Shown here in pieces: positions 16,714-24,168 of a stretch of DNA of 64,000 nucleotides. The position numbers and the translations under genes are program-made. The notes beneath the pieces were generated by a model. It ran no database searches. It was given only the letters and a program-made list of their open reading frames with translations, and had not been told where the DNA came from. The stretch is from Paracoccaceae bacterium (GTDB taxonomy: Bacteria; Pseudomonadota; Alphaproteobacteria; Rhodobacterales; Rhodobacteraceae): contig SBGD01000011.1 in NCBI GenBank assembly GCA_006226775.1, forward strand, positions 124,001-188,000, given 5' to 3'. Each line of letters opens with the position of its first letter. The first letter of the stretch is position 1.

Positions 16714-17628
16714 TCAGCCTCCTGTCAGGCGGGCGCGCAGATGGCGCAGCAGCGTGTCCCAGACCAGCCGGATGCGGCGCGAGGATTTGACCTCGCGATG
16801 CGCCACCAGCCAGACCGGATAGCGGATCGGCCCGTGATCGGGCAGAAGCCGCACCATCCCCGGCGTCGCCTGGCCAAGGAAATCCGGCGCCATGCCGATG
16901 GCCACGCCCTGGCGCGCCAATTCCCAATGCACCAGGTGGTTGTCCGAGCGGATGGCCAGCATCTCGCGGCTCAGCGTGATGCCGAAACCGGCAAAGGCGC
17001 CGATCATCTGCTCGGCGCTGTCCATGGCGATGATGTCGTGCCCCTGGAGGTCGTCGAGCCCCCGCGGCGTGCCCCGCCGCGCAAGGTAGCTTTCGGCGGC
17101 ATAGAACCAGCCGCGGTCGGTGGCGATGCGCTGGCCGATCAGCGCCTGGTCCTCGGGCTCGGTATTGCGGATGGCAATATCGGCCTCGCGGCGGCGCAGG
17201 TCGGTGATGGCATTGGAGGCGACGACCTCGATCTCCAGCCCCGGCGCGGTCTCGCGCAACTCGGCAATCACCGGCGGCAAGAGGTAGGCGGCGTAGATCT
17301 CCGACGCGGTGATGCAGACCCGCCCGGCGATCTCCTGGCTCTGGCCCGAGGCGGCCAGCGACACCTGGGTCGCGGCCTCGCCCATGGCGCGCACATGGTC
17401 GATCAGCTCCAGCCCCGAGGGCGTGAGATCCAGCCCGCGCCCGCTGCGCTCGAACAGCGCGACGCCCAGCTCCGCCTCCAGCGCGCTGACCTGGCGGCCG
17501 AGGGTGGGCTGGGCCAGCCCCAGCGCGCGGGCGGCGGCGGAAAGCGAGCCTTCCTCGGCGGTGACGAGAAAGGCCCTTGCCCGGTTCCAGTCGAAGGTGA
17601 CGCTGCGCCAATCCATGCGAAAACGCAT
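16714..17628 (-). CDS. LysR-family transcriptional regulator
   Basis: A 304-residue LTTR with the N-terminal winged HTH: FDWNRARAFLVTAEEGSLSA, AARALGLAQPTLGRQVSALE and LGVALFERSGRGLDLTPSG (residues 12-75). A periplasmic-binding-like effector domain follows (GRVCITASEIYAAYLLPPVI; DIAIRNTEPEDQALIGQRI). Starts at 17628 (MRFRM) or 17616 are possible; GGCAGG lies upstream of the former. It is divergent from the alcohol dehydrogenase at 17710 with only 81 bp between them, the usual LTTR arrangement, so it probably regulates that gene and itself. DUF1045 follows in the same transcript. Confidence 0.9.
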   Translation of the reverse strand: MRFRMDWRSVTFDWNRARAFLVTAEEGSLSAAARALGLAQPTLGRQVSALEAELGVALFERSGRGLDLTPSGLELIDHVRAMGEAATQVSLAASGQSQEIAGRVCITASEIYAAYLLPPVIAELRETAPGLEIEVVASNAITDLRRREADIAIRNTEPEDQALIGQRIATDRGWFYAAESYLARRGTPRGLDDLQGHDIIAMDSAEQMIGAFAGFGITLSREMLAIRSDNHLVHWELARQGVAIGMAPDFLGQATPGMVRLLPDHGPIRYPVWLVAHREVKSSRRIRLVWDTLLRHLRARLTGG

Positions 17629-17709
17629 AACAGACCTGCCGCTCTGGTCAATTCCCCGGACGGTTCCGCATGGGGTAGTCTGGCGCAAGGTTGGACAAGG
17701 GAGCAAGCG

Positions 17710-18717
17710 ATGCAAGCGGCGGTCTACAGCGAATACGGCACGGCGGACGTGGTACGGATCGAAGACAGGGCGCGCCCGGTGCCGGGGCCGGGGGAGATAT
17801 TGGTGAAAGTGGCGCATGGCAGCGTGACCACCGCCGACTGGCGGCTGCGCGCGGCGGCCTTTCCGGGGGTGCTGGCCATTCCCGGGCGGCTGATGTTCGG
17901 GCTGCGCCGCCCGCGCCGGGAGGTGCTGGGCAGCGAGTTCGCCGGCGAGGTCGCGGCGCTGGGGCCAGGGGTCACGGGCTTCGCGCCGGGCCAGCCGGTC
18001 TTCGGCTTCGTGATGCAGGGCGCGCATGCGGAATACCTCGTGGTGCGGGCCGAGGGGGCGGTCTTGGCGGTGCCCGAGGCGCTGGCGCTGGCCGATGCGG
18101 CGGCGCTGCCCTTCGGCGGGCTTTCGGCGCTGGTCTTTCTGCGCGACTTCGCCCAGGTGCAGCCGGGCCAGCGGGTGCTGGTGATCGGCGCCTCGGGCGG
18201 GGTCGGCGTCTATGCGGTGCAGATCGCGCGGGCGCTGGGCGCCGAGGTGACCGGCATGGCCTCGGGCGGCAACGAGGCGCTGGTGCGCGGGCTGGGGGCG
18301 TCGGGGTTCATCGATTACCGAACCACCAAGCTGCGCGACCTGGAGGGACGCTTTGACGCGGTGATCGACACGGTGGGGGCGGCGCGCTTCAAGGACGTGC
18401 GGCATCTGCTTGGCAAGACAGGGGTTTTCGTGCCGCTGAACTTCGGGCTGCGCGAGATCGGCCAGGCGCTCTGGACGCGAGCTCTGGGCGGCCCGCGGGT
18501 CCGGATCGGGGTGAGCGGCGACACCAGGGCCGACCTGGCGGTGCTGGCCGATTGGGTCACGCAGGGCCGGCTGCGCCCGGTGGTGGACCGGCGGTTTGCC
18601 TTCCGCGCGATCCGCGCCGCCTATGCCCATGTGGAGGGGCGGCACCGGCGCGGTTCGGTGCTGCTGGACATCGGCAGCGCGGCGCTCGTCCAGCCCTTGC
18701 GGGCAGTCCTCGCCTGA
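17710..18717 (+). CDS. Zinc-independent MDR alcohol dehydrogenase/quinone oxidoreductase-like
   Basis: A 335-residue medium-chain dehydrogenase/reductase, NAD(P)H-dependent. It has the GroES-like domain (MQAAVYSEYGTADVVRIED; GPGEILVKVAHGSVTTADW; EVLGSEFAGEVAALGPGVTG). The Rossmann domain carries VLVIGASGGVGVYAVQIARA (residues 155-175), a glycine-rich AxxGxxG-like motif. No structural-zinc cysteine cluster is present, so this is the quinone-oxidoreductase/enoyl-reductase branch. The substrate is unknown. The divergent LysR gene is the likely regulator. A long inverted repeat (18722-18773) follows. Confidence 0.88.
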   Translation: MQAAVYSEYGTADVVRIEDRARPVPGPGEILVKVAHGSVTTADWRLRAAAFPGVLAIPGRLMFGLRRPRREVLGSEFAGEVAALGPGVTGFAPGQPVFGFVMQGAHAEYLVVRAEGAVLAVPEALALADAAALPFGGLSALVFLRDFAQVQPGQRVLVIGASGGVGVYAVQIARALGAEVTGMASGGNEALVRGLGASGFIDYRTTKLRDLEGRFDAVIDTVGAARFKDVRHLLGKTGVFVPLNFGLREIGQALWTRALGGPRVRIGVSGDTRADLAVLADWVTQGRLRPVVDRRFAFRAIRAAYAHVEGRHRRGSVLLDIGSAALVQPLRAVLA

Positions 18718-18721
18718 GCGG

Positions 18722-18773
18722 CACCCCCGGATCGCGGCCTTCGCGCGCTTCTGTGTGAAAGGACCCGGGGGTG
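18722..18773. terminator. Inverted repeat between convergent alcohol dehydrogenase and panE genes
   Basis: CACCCCCGG (18722-18730) pairs perfectly with CCGGGGGTG (18765-18773) across a 34-base loop. It lies between the convergent stops at 18717 and 18795. It lacks a T-tract, so a terminator role is only inferred from position. Confidence 0.3.
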
Positions 18774-18794
18774 GGTCGAGGGGGAAACCGACGC

Positions 18795-19724
18795 TCAGAC
18801 CCCGGGCGACAGCGGGTCGGCGATCGGTTTCAGCGCCGCGTAGAGCACCGCGTGGATCGGTGTCGGCACGCCGCGTTCCGCGCCCAGGCGCACCAGGTCG
18901 CCGCTGAGGTATTCATGCTCGAGCGGCTTGCCGTTGCGCAGGTCGTCGAGCATCGAGGCGTGCATCTGGTCGGGCAGGTTCATGATGAAGTCCCAGACCC
19001 GGGCCACCGTGTCGGCGGGCATGTCGGGCAGGACGGCGCGGGCCACGGCATAGCCTTCCTCGATGGCGGCGCGGAACAGCGCGCGCGAGGCCGGGTTGGC
19101 GCGCAGCGGCCCGATGTCAAGCCGGGTCAGCGTGGTCATCGAGGCCAGCGTGCTCTGGCCGCAGAACTTGGTCCAGAGGTCGTGCAGGATGTGGTCCTGC
19201 ACCGCCGGGGTCGTGCCGGCCTCGGCCAGCGCCGCGCGCAGGGCGTCGCAGCGCGGGCTGGGGCCGCCCTCGGGTTCGCCGAAGCTCAGCATGTCGAAGG
19301 GCGCGTGGTGGGTGATCTCGCCCGGGGCGGTGATCGCGCCGGGAATGCGCGCCACGCCGGGCAGGACATGGTGCCGGCCGATCACCGCTGCCAGCCGCTC
19401 CCAGGCGGTGATGCCGTTCTGGCAGGTGACGACGGTGGTCCGGGGCGTCAGCATCGGGCGGATGGCCGCGCCCGCGGTCTCGACATCGGCGTTCTTGACC
19501 ATGAAGAGCACCAGGTCGACCGGCCCGACCTCGGCCGGATCGCCGGTGGCGCGGATGTCGCGCAGGTGGGCATCGCCCTTGGGGCTGCGGATGGTCAGGC
19601 CATTGGCCTTGAGGGCCGCCAGGTGCGCGCCGCGGGCGATCAGCGTCACCTCATGGCCCGCCTGCGCCAGCCGCCCGCCGAAATAGCCGCCCAGCGCGCC
19701 CGCGCCCATGACTGCGATCTTCAT
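18795..19724 (-). CDS. panE: 2-dehydropantoate 2-reductase
   Basis: Ketopantoate reductase makes pantoate (coenzyme A pathway) with NADPH. The 309-residue protein starts with the dinucleotide fingerprint MKIAVMGAGALGGYFGGRLA, then LIARGAHLAALKANGL. It has VDLVLFMVKNADVETA, the catalytic-Lys region of the ApbA fold, with QNGITAWERL after it. C-terminal FCGQSTLASMTTLTRLD and SMLDDLRNGKPLEHEYLSG (K-x-x-E/Y-L-x-G) are typical of PanE/ApbA. GGAGG lies eight bases before the ATG. Family paralogues acting on other 2-oxoacids exist, so substrate is inferred. Its upstream DNA carries the decayed tRNA copy. Confidence 0.9.
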   Translation of the reverse strand: MKIAVMGAGALGGYFGGRLAQAGHEVTLIARGAHLAALKANGLTIRSPKGDAHLRDIRATGDPAEVGPVDLVLFMVKNADVETAGAAIRPMLTPRTTVVTCQNGITAWERLAAVIGRHHVLPGVARIPGAITAPGEITHHAPFDMLSFGEPEGGPSPRCDALRAALAEAGTTPAVQDHILHDLWTKFCGQSTLASMTTLTRLDIGPLRANPASRALFRAAIEEGYAVARAVLPDMPADTVARVWDFIMNLPDQMHASMLDDLRNGKPLEHEYLSGDLVRLGAERGVPTPIHAVLYAALKPIADPLSPGV

Positions 19725-19794
19725 CCGAAATCCTCCGTCCCGTCCTGGAAGTATCCCGAGAGTATCAGGGACGCGGTGCCGCAACGGAATGGAA

Positions 19795-19866
19795 AAATGG
19801 TGGGCGACCCTGGAATCGAACCAGGCGTGCGTCTCCGCGAGGGAACCGCAGGTGGCCCCTGCCACA
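19795..19866 (-). pseudogene. Decayed partial copy of tRNA-Tyr
   Basis: Bases 19795-19844 are identical to 19960-20009, the 3' half of tRNA-Tyr with its CCA and three flanking bases. A further shared block, CCCCTGCCACA, is at 19856-19866 (tRNA: 20018-20028). Between them the anticodon arm is replaced by an 11-base unrelated stretch (8 bases in the real gene), the anticodon GTA is lost, and the 5' acceptor strand TGGGCGA is absent. It cannot fold as a tRNA. A tandem duplication or the scar of a tRNA-targeting element are both possible. Confidence 0.8.
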
Positions 19867-19962
19867 TCGGGCGGTGCGCAGGATCGATCCGGGGGATCGA
19901 TCGGTTGCCGGGGGTGCTGCGGGTTTGGCGGCGCGGTCGGCGGGGTATTGGAAGGAGGTAAA

Positions 19963-20047
19963 TGGTGGGCGACCCTGGAATCGAACCAGGCGTGCGTCTC
20001 CGCGAGGGAGTTACAGTCCCCTGCCACACCTTGCGGCCTGTCGCCCA
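19963..20047 (-). tRNA. tRNA-Tyr (GTA), CCA encoded
   Basis: On the reverse strand the acceptor strands TGGGCGA (20041-20047) and TCGCCCA (19966-19972) pair perfectly and are followed by encoded CCA (19963-19965). The anticodon loop CTGTAAC carries GTA (plus-strand 20012-20014). A long variable arm marks a class II tRNA, and the T-arm is CCTGG-TTCGATT-CCAGG. Tyr is one of the three class II tRNAs and GTA reads both Tyr codons. Length is 85 nt. Confidence 0.95.
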
Positions 20048-20060
20048 CTGTGACGGGCTG

Positions 20061-20088
20061 ATTAAAGCTGGCCCCGGGCAAGGTCAAG
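20061..20088 (-). promoter_or_regulatory. Promoter of tRNA-Tyr
   Basis: Reverse-strand CTTGACC (-35, 20082-20088) and TTTAAT (-10, 20061-20066) are separated by 15-16 bp, ending 13 bases before the tRNA 5' end. CTTGAC -35 boxes are common in alphaproteobacterial stable-RNA promoters. The divergent rlmB begins at 20183. Confidence 0.6.
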
Positions 20089-20182
20089 GCGAAAAATCGG
20101 GAAATTTCCGGCGCCTTTGGCGCAACCGCTTGCGCCGCATTCGCGCCGGGGCCATTGTCGCGCCGTTCAGAGAGGGACCGAG

Positions 20183-20965
20183 ATGAAAAAACCCAAATGG
20201 GTGGTCGAGAAGGAACAGGGCAAGCGCGCGGCAGCGGCGGAAACCGTCTGGCTGTTCGGGCTGCACGCGGTGCGCGATGCGCTGGAAAACCCGGCGCGCG
20301 AGAAGCTGCGCCTGATCCTCACGCCGAATGCCGAGGCCAAGCTCTCCGAGGCCGTGGCCGCCAGCGGCATGACGCCCGAGATCGCCGAGCCGCGCAGGTT
20401 TTCCGCGCCGCTCGATCCGCAGTCGGTGCACCAGGGGGCCGCGCTCGAGGTCAAGCCGCTGGGCTGGGGCACGCTGGCCGACGTGGCGCTGGCGGAGGGC
20501 CCGGGCCCGCAGCGGCTGATCCTGCTGGACCGGGTGACCGATCCGCACAACGTCGGCGCCATCCTGCGCTCGGCCGAGGTCTTTGGCGCGCGCGCGGTGA
20601 TTGCCCCGCGCCACCATTCGGCGCCCGAGACCGGCGCGCTGGCCAAGACCGCCAGCGGCGCGCTGGAGCGCCAGCCCTATCTGCGCATCCGCAACCTGGC
20701 CGAGGCGATCGGCGAATTGCAGGCCATGGGCTACCTCGTGCTGGGCCTCGACGGCGCAGCCGAGCAGACCATCGAGGCGGCGCTGGCGGGGCAGGCCGAC
20801 CGGGCGGTGGCGCTGGTGCTGGGGGCCGAGGGGCCGGGGCTGCGGCCGCGCACGCGCGAGACCTGCGATGCGCTGGTGCGAATCGACTTTGCCGGCAATT
20901 TCGGCTCGCTCAATGTCTCGAATGCCGCCGCCGTGGCGCTTTATGCCAGCCTGGGGCGCGGCTGA
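20183..20965 (+). CDS. rlmB: 23S rRNA (guanosine-2'-O)-methyltransferase RlmB (SPOUT family)
   Basis: A SpoU/TrmH-family enzyme that 2'-O-methylates a guanosine of 23S rRNA (G2251 in E. coli) using SAM. A 260-residue protein: the N-terminal substrate-binding domain (VWLFGLHAVRDALENPARE) is followed by the knotted catalytic domain. That domain shows the three SpoU motifs: LDRVTDPHNVGAILRSAEVF (around residue 115), VLGAEGPGLRPRTRETCD, and GSLNVSNAAAVALY. The ATG at 20183 has an AGAGGGA ribosome site. An earlier frame start (20117) lacks one. TrmH-like paralogues exist, but the N-terminal domain supports RlmB. Confidence 0.93.
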   Translation: MKKPKWVVEKEQGKRAAAAETVWLFGLHAVRDALENPAREKLRLILTPNAEAKLSEAVAASGMTPEIAEPRRFSAPLDPQSVHQGAALEVKPLGWGTLADVALAEGPGPQRLILLDRVTDPHNVGAILRSAEVFGARAVIAPRHHSAPETGALAKTASGALERQPYLRIRNLAEAIGELQAMGYLVLGLDGAAEQTIEAALAGQADRAVALVLGAEGPGLRPRTRETCDALVRIDFAGNFGSLNVSNAAAVALYASLGRG

Positions 20966-21022
20966 GGGGTTCCATTCCGGCGATCCGCGCCTACCTTGGA
21001 GCGAAACCATCGGGAGAGCCAG

Positions 21023-21373
21023 ATGCCGCAGGGCACCAAGATCGCCACATGTTGTTACTGCGGCACCCGCGCAGCACTTGTCCTGCGGGGCGAGCGGCGT
21101 CACGAGTTGTCCTGCGCCTCCTGCGGCGCGCCCCTGCACGACATGAAGCTGATGCCCACGGCGAAGCTGGGAGGTTACGAAACGCCGCGCGCCCGCAGCC
21201 TGCCGAAAAAGCCGGGCAAACCGGGCAAGCGCAAGGGCGCGACGCCCGATCCGCTGTGGGAGATGCAGCCCGGCGACGGGCGGCGCAAGAAAAAGAAGAA
21301 GAAAAAGAGCAAACGCGGGGTCAGCTGGTTTCTCGACGAAGCCTTTGACGCCATCGAGGATATTTTCGACTGA
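21023..21373 (+). CDS. Zinc-ribbon protein with poly-lysine tract, function unknown
   Basis: A small 116-residue protein. The N-terminus has two CxxC-type pairs (CCYCGTRAALVLRG; CASCGAPLH, residues 9-44) forming a probable zinc ribbon. A basic Pro/Lys region follows (LPKKPGKPGKRKG), then a run of seven lysines (RRKKKKKKKSKRG) near residue 95, and an acidic C-terminus (FLDEAFDAIEDIFD). The layout suggests nucleic-acid or ribosome binding, which is inference only. GGGAGA lies eight bases before the ATG. It sits 57 bp after rlmB and 14 bp before the CDGSH gene in the same direction, probably one transcript. Confidence 0.7.
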   Translation: MPQGTKIATCCYCGTRAALVLRGERRHELSCASCGAPLHDMKLMPTAKLGGYETPRARSLPKKPGKPGKRKGATPDPLWEMQPGDGRRKKKKKKKSKRGVSWFLDEAFDAIEDIFD

Positions 21374-21387
21374 CAGGGAGGCTGCAC

Positions 21388-22020
21388 ATGGGCAGGGTCA
21401 AGACGTACGAGGGCAAGGGTATTGCCATTTCCTTCGACATGGGGCGCTGCATTCACGCGCGCAACTGTTACCTCAAGCTGAGCGAGGTCTTCGATCCCGG
21501 GCGCAGGCCCTGGGTCGATCCGGACGGCGCCCCGGCGGAAGAGATCGCGGCGATGATCCGCACCTGCCCCTCGGGCGCGCTGAGCTATGCGCGCAAGGAT
21601 GGCGGGCTGGACGAACGCCCGCCGCGGATCAACCGGGTGGCGGTGCTGGAAAACGGGCCGCTGGCGCTGGCCGGCGATCTGAAGCTGGGCGAGGCGTCCG
21701 AGACGCGGCTGACGCTCTGCCGCTGCGGGCAGTCGAAGTCCAAACCCTATTGCGACTACAGCCATGTCGCCGCCGGGTTCAAAGCCACCGGCGAGCCGGC
21801 AGAGACCGAGGGCAAGGCGCAGGACACCGGCCCGCTGGAGATCAGCGCCAACGAGGACGGCTGCCTGGTGCTCTCGGGCCCGGCGGAGGTGGTCTCGGGC
21901 ACCGGGCGCCGGGTCCGGCAGGCGGGCAAGCTCTTTCTCTGCCGCTGCGGCCATTCGGCGAACAAGCCCTACTGCGATGGCAGTCACAAGGCGGCGGGGT
22001 TCAAGGCCGACCCGCTGTGA
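21388..22020 (+). CDS. Double-CDGSH iron-sulfur protein with N-terminal (4Fe-4S) mono-cluster domain
   Basis: A 210-residue predicted Fe-S protein. Residues 10-75 resemble the divergent mono-cluster ferredoxin domain (FDMGRCIHARNCYLKLSEVF; IRTCPSGALSY). Two CDGSH (mitoNEET-type) motifs follow: LCRCGQSKSKPYCDYSH near residue 110 and LCRCGHSANKPYCDGSH near residue 190. Each has the C-x-C-x-n-C-x-x-x-H set binding a [2Fe-2S] cluster with one His ligand. In the first copy the usual Gly before Ser is Tyr (CDYSH). Such proteins are linked to iron/redox homeostasis, but no reaction is known. GGGAGG is nine bases upstream of the ATG. Confidence 0.88.
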   Translation: MGRVKTYEGKGIAISFDMGRCIHARNCYLKLSEVFDPGRRPWVDPDGAPAEEIAAMIRTCPSGALSYARKDGGLDERPPRINRVAVLENGPLALAGDLKLGEASETRLTLCRCGQSKSKPYCDYSHVAAGFKATGEPAETEGKAQDTGPLEISANEDGCLVLSGPAEVVSGTGRRVRQAGKLFLCRCGHSANKPYCDGSHKAAGFKADPL

Positions 22021-22070
22021 TGGCGCGCGGCGGGGGACGAGACCGACCCTTGCCGCCCGCACCGCCGCAG

Positions 22071-22298
22071 TCCCGGACTTGATCCGGGACCTCATGGTTG
22101 GCCGCGAGGCCCCGGATCAGGTCCGGGGCGCGGATCGCGCAGCCCATGATGTCGGGCCAGGGTGGCGGATGGCGCGCGCAGGCGGGACGCGAGGCCCCGG
22201 ATCGGGTCCGGGGCGCGGATCGCGCAGCCCGTGATGCCCGGCCAGGGTGGCGGATGGCGCGCGCAGGGGGGACGTGAGGCCCCGGATCAAGTCCGGGG
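22071..22298. repeat. REP-like palindromes within an 85-bp tandem repeat
   Basis: Two 85-bp units (22106-22190 and 22191-22275, differing at a few bases) and the start of a third (22276) lie in tandem. Each begins with a palindrome of the form CCCCGGATCNRGTCCGGGG (22110-22128, 22195-22213, 22280-22298); a related TCCCGGACTTGATCCGGGA is at 22071-22089. The same palindromes occur at 28327-28345 and 28417-28435. No spacer-repeat structure of CRISPR type is present. Confidence 0.8.
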
Positions 22299-22498
22299 CT
22301 GCGGTGTGCGGGTGGCCTGAGCGGTGTGCGGGGCGCTGAGCGGTGTGAGCGGGGGGGCCCGAGCGCGGCGCGGGGAGCCTGAGCACCGCGCGGGGGCCGC
22401 AGCAACGCGCCGGGGCCGCAGCGGCGTGCGAAACTCGCATCCTCTTCCAAATCCCCGCCGCATCCACTATCTCGACCGCAATCATCAGGAGGCCTGCG
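22299..22498. other. GC-rich low-complexity leader before ribB
   Basis: It carries short degenerate repeats of the type TGAGCGGTGTG and GGGGCCGCAGC, with no gene. The last 60 bases before ribB are less GC-rich and probably hold its promoter. I looked for the FMN riboswitch core and found nothing matching. Confidence 0.4.
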
Positions 22499-23611
22499 AT
22501 GAAATACGACACCCCGGGTCCGGTCGAGGGCGACTGGAGCGAAGCGATTTCCCCGGTCGAGGAAATCATCAACGAAGCGCGCAACGGGCGGATGTTCATC
22601 CTGGTCGATCACGAGGACCGCGAGAACGAGGGCGACCTGGTGATCCCGGCCCAGATGGCGACGCCGGATGCGATCAACTTCATGGCCACCCATGGCCGCG
22701 GGCTGATCTGCCTGACGCTGACCGGCGAGCGGGTCGATGCGCTGGGCCTGCCGCCGATGGCGAGCAACAATTCCTCGCGCACCGAAACCCCCTTCACCGT
22801 CTCGATCGAGGCGCGCGAGGGCGTCAGCACCGGCATTTCCGCCCATGACCGCGCGCGCACCGTCGCGGTGGCCATCGACTCGCGCTCGACCGAGACCGAT
22901 ATCGCCACTCCCGGCCATATCTTCCCGCTGCGCGCCCGCGACGGCGGCGTGCTGATGCGCGCCGGCCATACCGAGGCAGCGGTGGATGTCAGCCGCCTCG
23001 CCGGGCTCAACCCCTCGGGCGTGATCTGCGAGATCATGAACGAGGACGGCACCATGGCGCGGCTGCCCGAACTGGTGGGCTTTGCCCAGAAACACGGGCT
23101 CAAGATCGGCACGATCTCGGACCTGATCGCCTATCGCCGCCGCCACGACAACCTGGTCAAGGAAACCGCCACCCGCCAGGTGACCTCGCGCTTTGGCGGC
23201 GACTGGACGCTGCGGGTGTTCACCGATCTGACCGAGGGCACCGAGCACGTGGTGCTGACCAAGGGCGACGTCACCACCCCCGAGCCGGTGCTGGTGCGGA
23301 CCCATGCGCTCAGCGCGCTCGAGGACATTCTCGGCATCGGCGGGTCGAACGAGTTGCAGACCGCGATGGAGATCGTCGGGCGCGAGGGCCGCGGCGTCGT
23401 CTGCCTGTTCCGCAACCCGCAGGCGCGGATCCTGCACGAGGAAGAAGACGACGGCCCCAAGACGGTGCGCGAGATCGGGCTGGGCAGCCAGATCCTGTCG
23501 ACCCTGGGCCTGTCGAGACTGATCCTGCTGAGCGACCACGAGGCGACGAAATACGTCGGCCTCGATGCCTATGGTCTTGAAATTGTGGGCACCCGCCCGA
23601 TCACGGAGTAA
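22499..23611 (+). CDS. ribB: 3,4-dihydroxy-2-butanone-4-phosphate synthase with degenerate GTP cyclohydrolase II domain
   Basis: It makes the four-carbon precursor of riboflavin from ribulose-5-phosphate. Residues 20-225 are a full RibB domain, with the acidic DHEDRENEGDLVIPAQM, THGRGLICL, SNNSSRTETPFTVSIEAREG and RAGHTEAAVDVSRLAGL. The C-terminal third aligns with GTP cyclohydrolase II (VLVRTHALSALEDILGIGGS; ATKYVGLDAYGLEIVG) but lacks the zinc-binding CxC of the SLRCDC motif. It therefore should not open GTP; a separate RibA is expected elsewhere. AGGAGG lies eight bases upstream of the ATG. First gene of ribB-ribH-nusB. Confidence 0.92.
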   Translation: MKYDTPGPVEGDWSEAISPVEEIINEARNGRMFILVDHEDRENEGDLVIPAQMATPDAINFMATHGRGLICLTLTGERVDALGLPPMASNNSSRTETPFTVSIEAREGVSTGISAHDRARTVAVAIDSRSTETDIATPGHIFPLRARDGGVLMRAGHTEAAVDVSRLAGLNPSGVICEIMNEDGTMARLPELVGFAQKHGLKIGTISDLIAYRRRHDNLVKETATRQVTSRFGGDWTLRVFTDLTEGTEHVVLTKGDVTTPEPVLVRTHALSALEDILGIGGSNELQTAMEIVGREGRGVVCLFRNPQARILHEEEDDGPKTVREIGLGSQILSTLGLSRLILLSDHEATKYVGLDAYGLEIVGTRPITE

Positions 23612-23616
23612 CCGAC

Positions 23617-24168
23617 ATGGCCGAAGCCGAAGCCCATTACATCCTGCCGCGCCCGGAATTCGACAAGCCGGTCAAACTGCTGATCGTGGTGGCGCCCTAT
23701 TACAAGGACATTGCCGACAACCTCGTCGCCGGGGCCAAGGCCGAGATCGAGGCCGCCGGCGGCACCTGGGAGATGGTCGAGGTGCCCGGCGCGCTGGAAC
23801 TGCCCGGCGCCATCGGCATTGCCGAGCGGCTGAGCAATTTCGACGGCTACGTCGCCCTGGGCTGCGTGATCCGCGGCGAGACGACGCATTACGACACGGT
23901 CTGCAACGACAGCTCGCGCGGGATCACCCTGCTGGGATTGCAGGGGCTGTGCATCGGCAATGGCATCCTGACGGTCGAAAACCGGGCCCAGGCCGAGGTG
24001 CGCGCCGATCCCGAACAGGCCAACAAGGGCGGCGGGGCGGCGGCTGCGGCCTTGCATCTGATCGCGCTGGGCCGTAAGTGGGGCGCTTCGCGGAAAGGCG
24101 TGGGCTTTCGCCCCGCCACCGAGGAATACCAGATCGCTGGCGCAACCAAGGGCAATCCGACCGCATGA
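23617..24168 (+). CDS. ribH: 6,7-dimethyl-8-ribityllumazine synthase
   Basis: Condenses dihydroxybutanone phosphate (RibB product) with the amino-ribityl-uracil to give lumazine, the penultimate riboflavin step. The 183-residue protein has LLIVVAPYYKDIADNLVAGA, VEVPGALELPGAI, the phosphate-binding LGCVIRGETTHYDTVCNDSS (catalytic His in the THYD region), and GILTVENRAQAEVRAD. A C-terminal extension of about 20 residues is unusual but modest. It starts five bases after ribB and overlaps nusB by four (ATGA), so translation is coupled. Confidence 0.96.
   Translation: MAEAEAHYILPRPEFDKPVKLLIVVAPYYKDIADNLVAGAKAEIEAAGGTWEMVEVPGALELPGAIGIAERLSNFDGYVALGCVIRGETTHYDTVCNDSSRGITLLGLQGLCIGNGILTVENRAQAEVRADPEQANKGGGAAAAALHLIALGRKWGASRKGVGFRPATEEYQIAGATKGNPTA

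Noticed and set aside
19795-20047. Two functional tandem tRNA-Tyr genes
   Set aside because: The downstream copy lacks the 5' acceptor strand and the GTA anticodon and cannot fold.
22071-22298. CRISPR array
   Set aside because: Repeats are 85 bp in direct tandem without unique spacers, and no cas gene is in the window.
22299-22498. FMN riboswitch upstream of ribB
   Set aside because: The conserved AGGGTGAAATTCCC-type core and multi-stem layout are absent.
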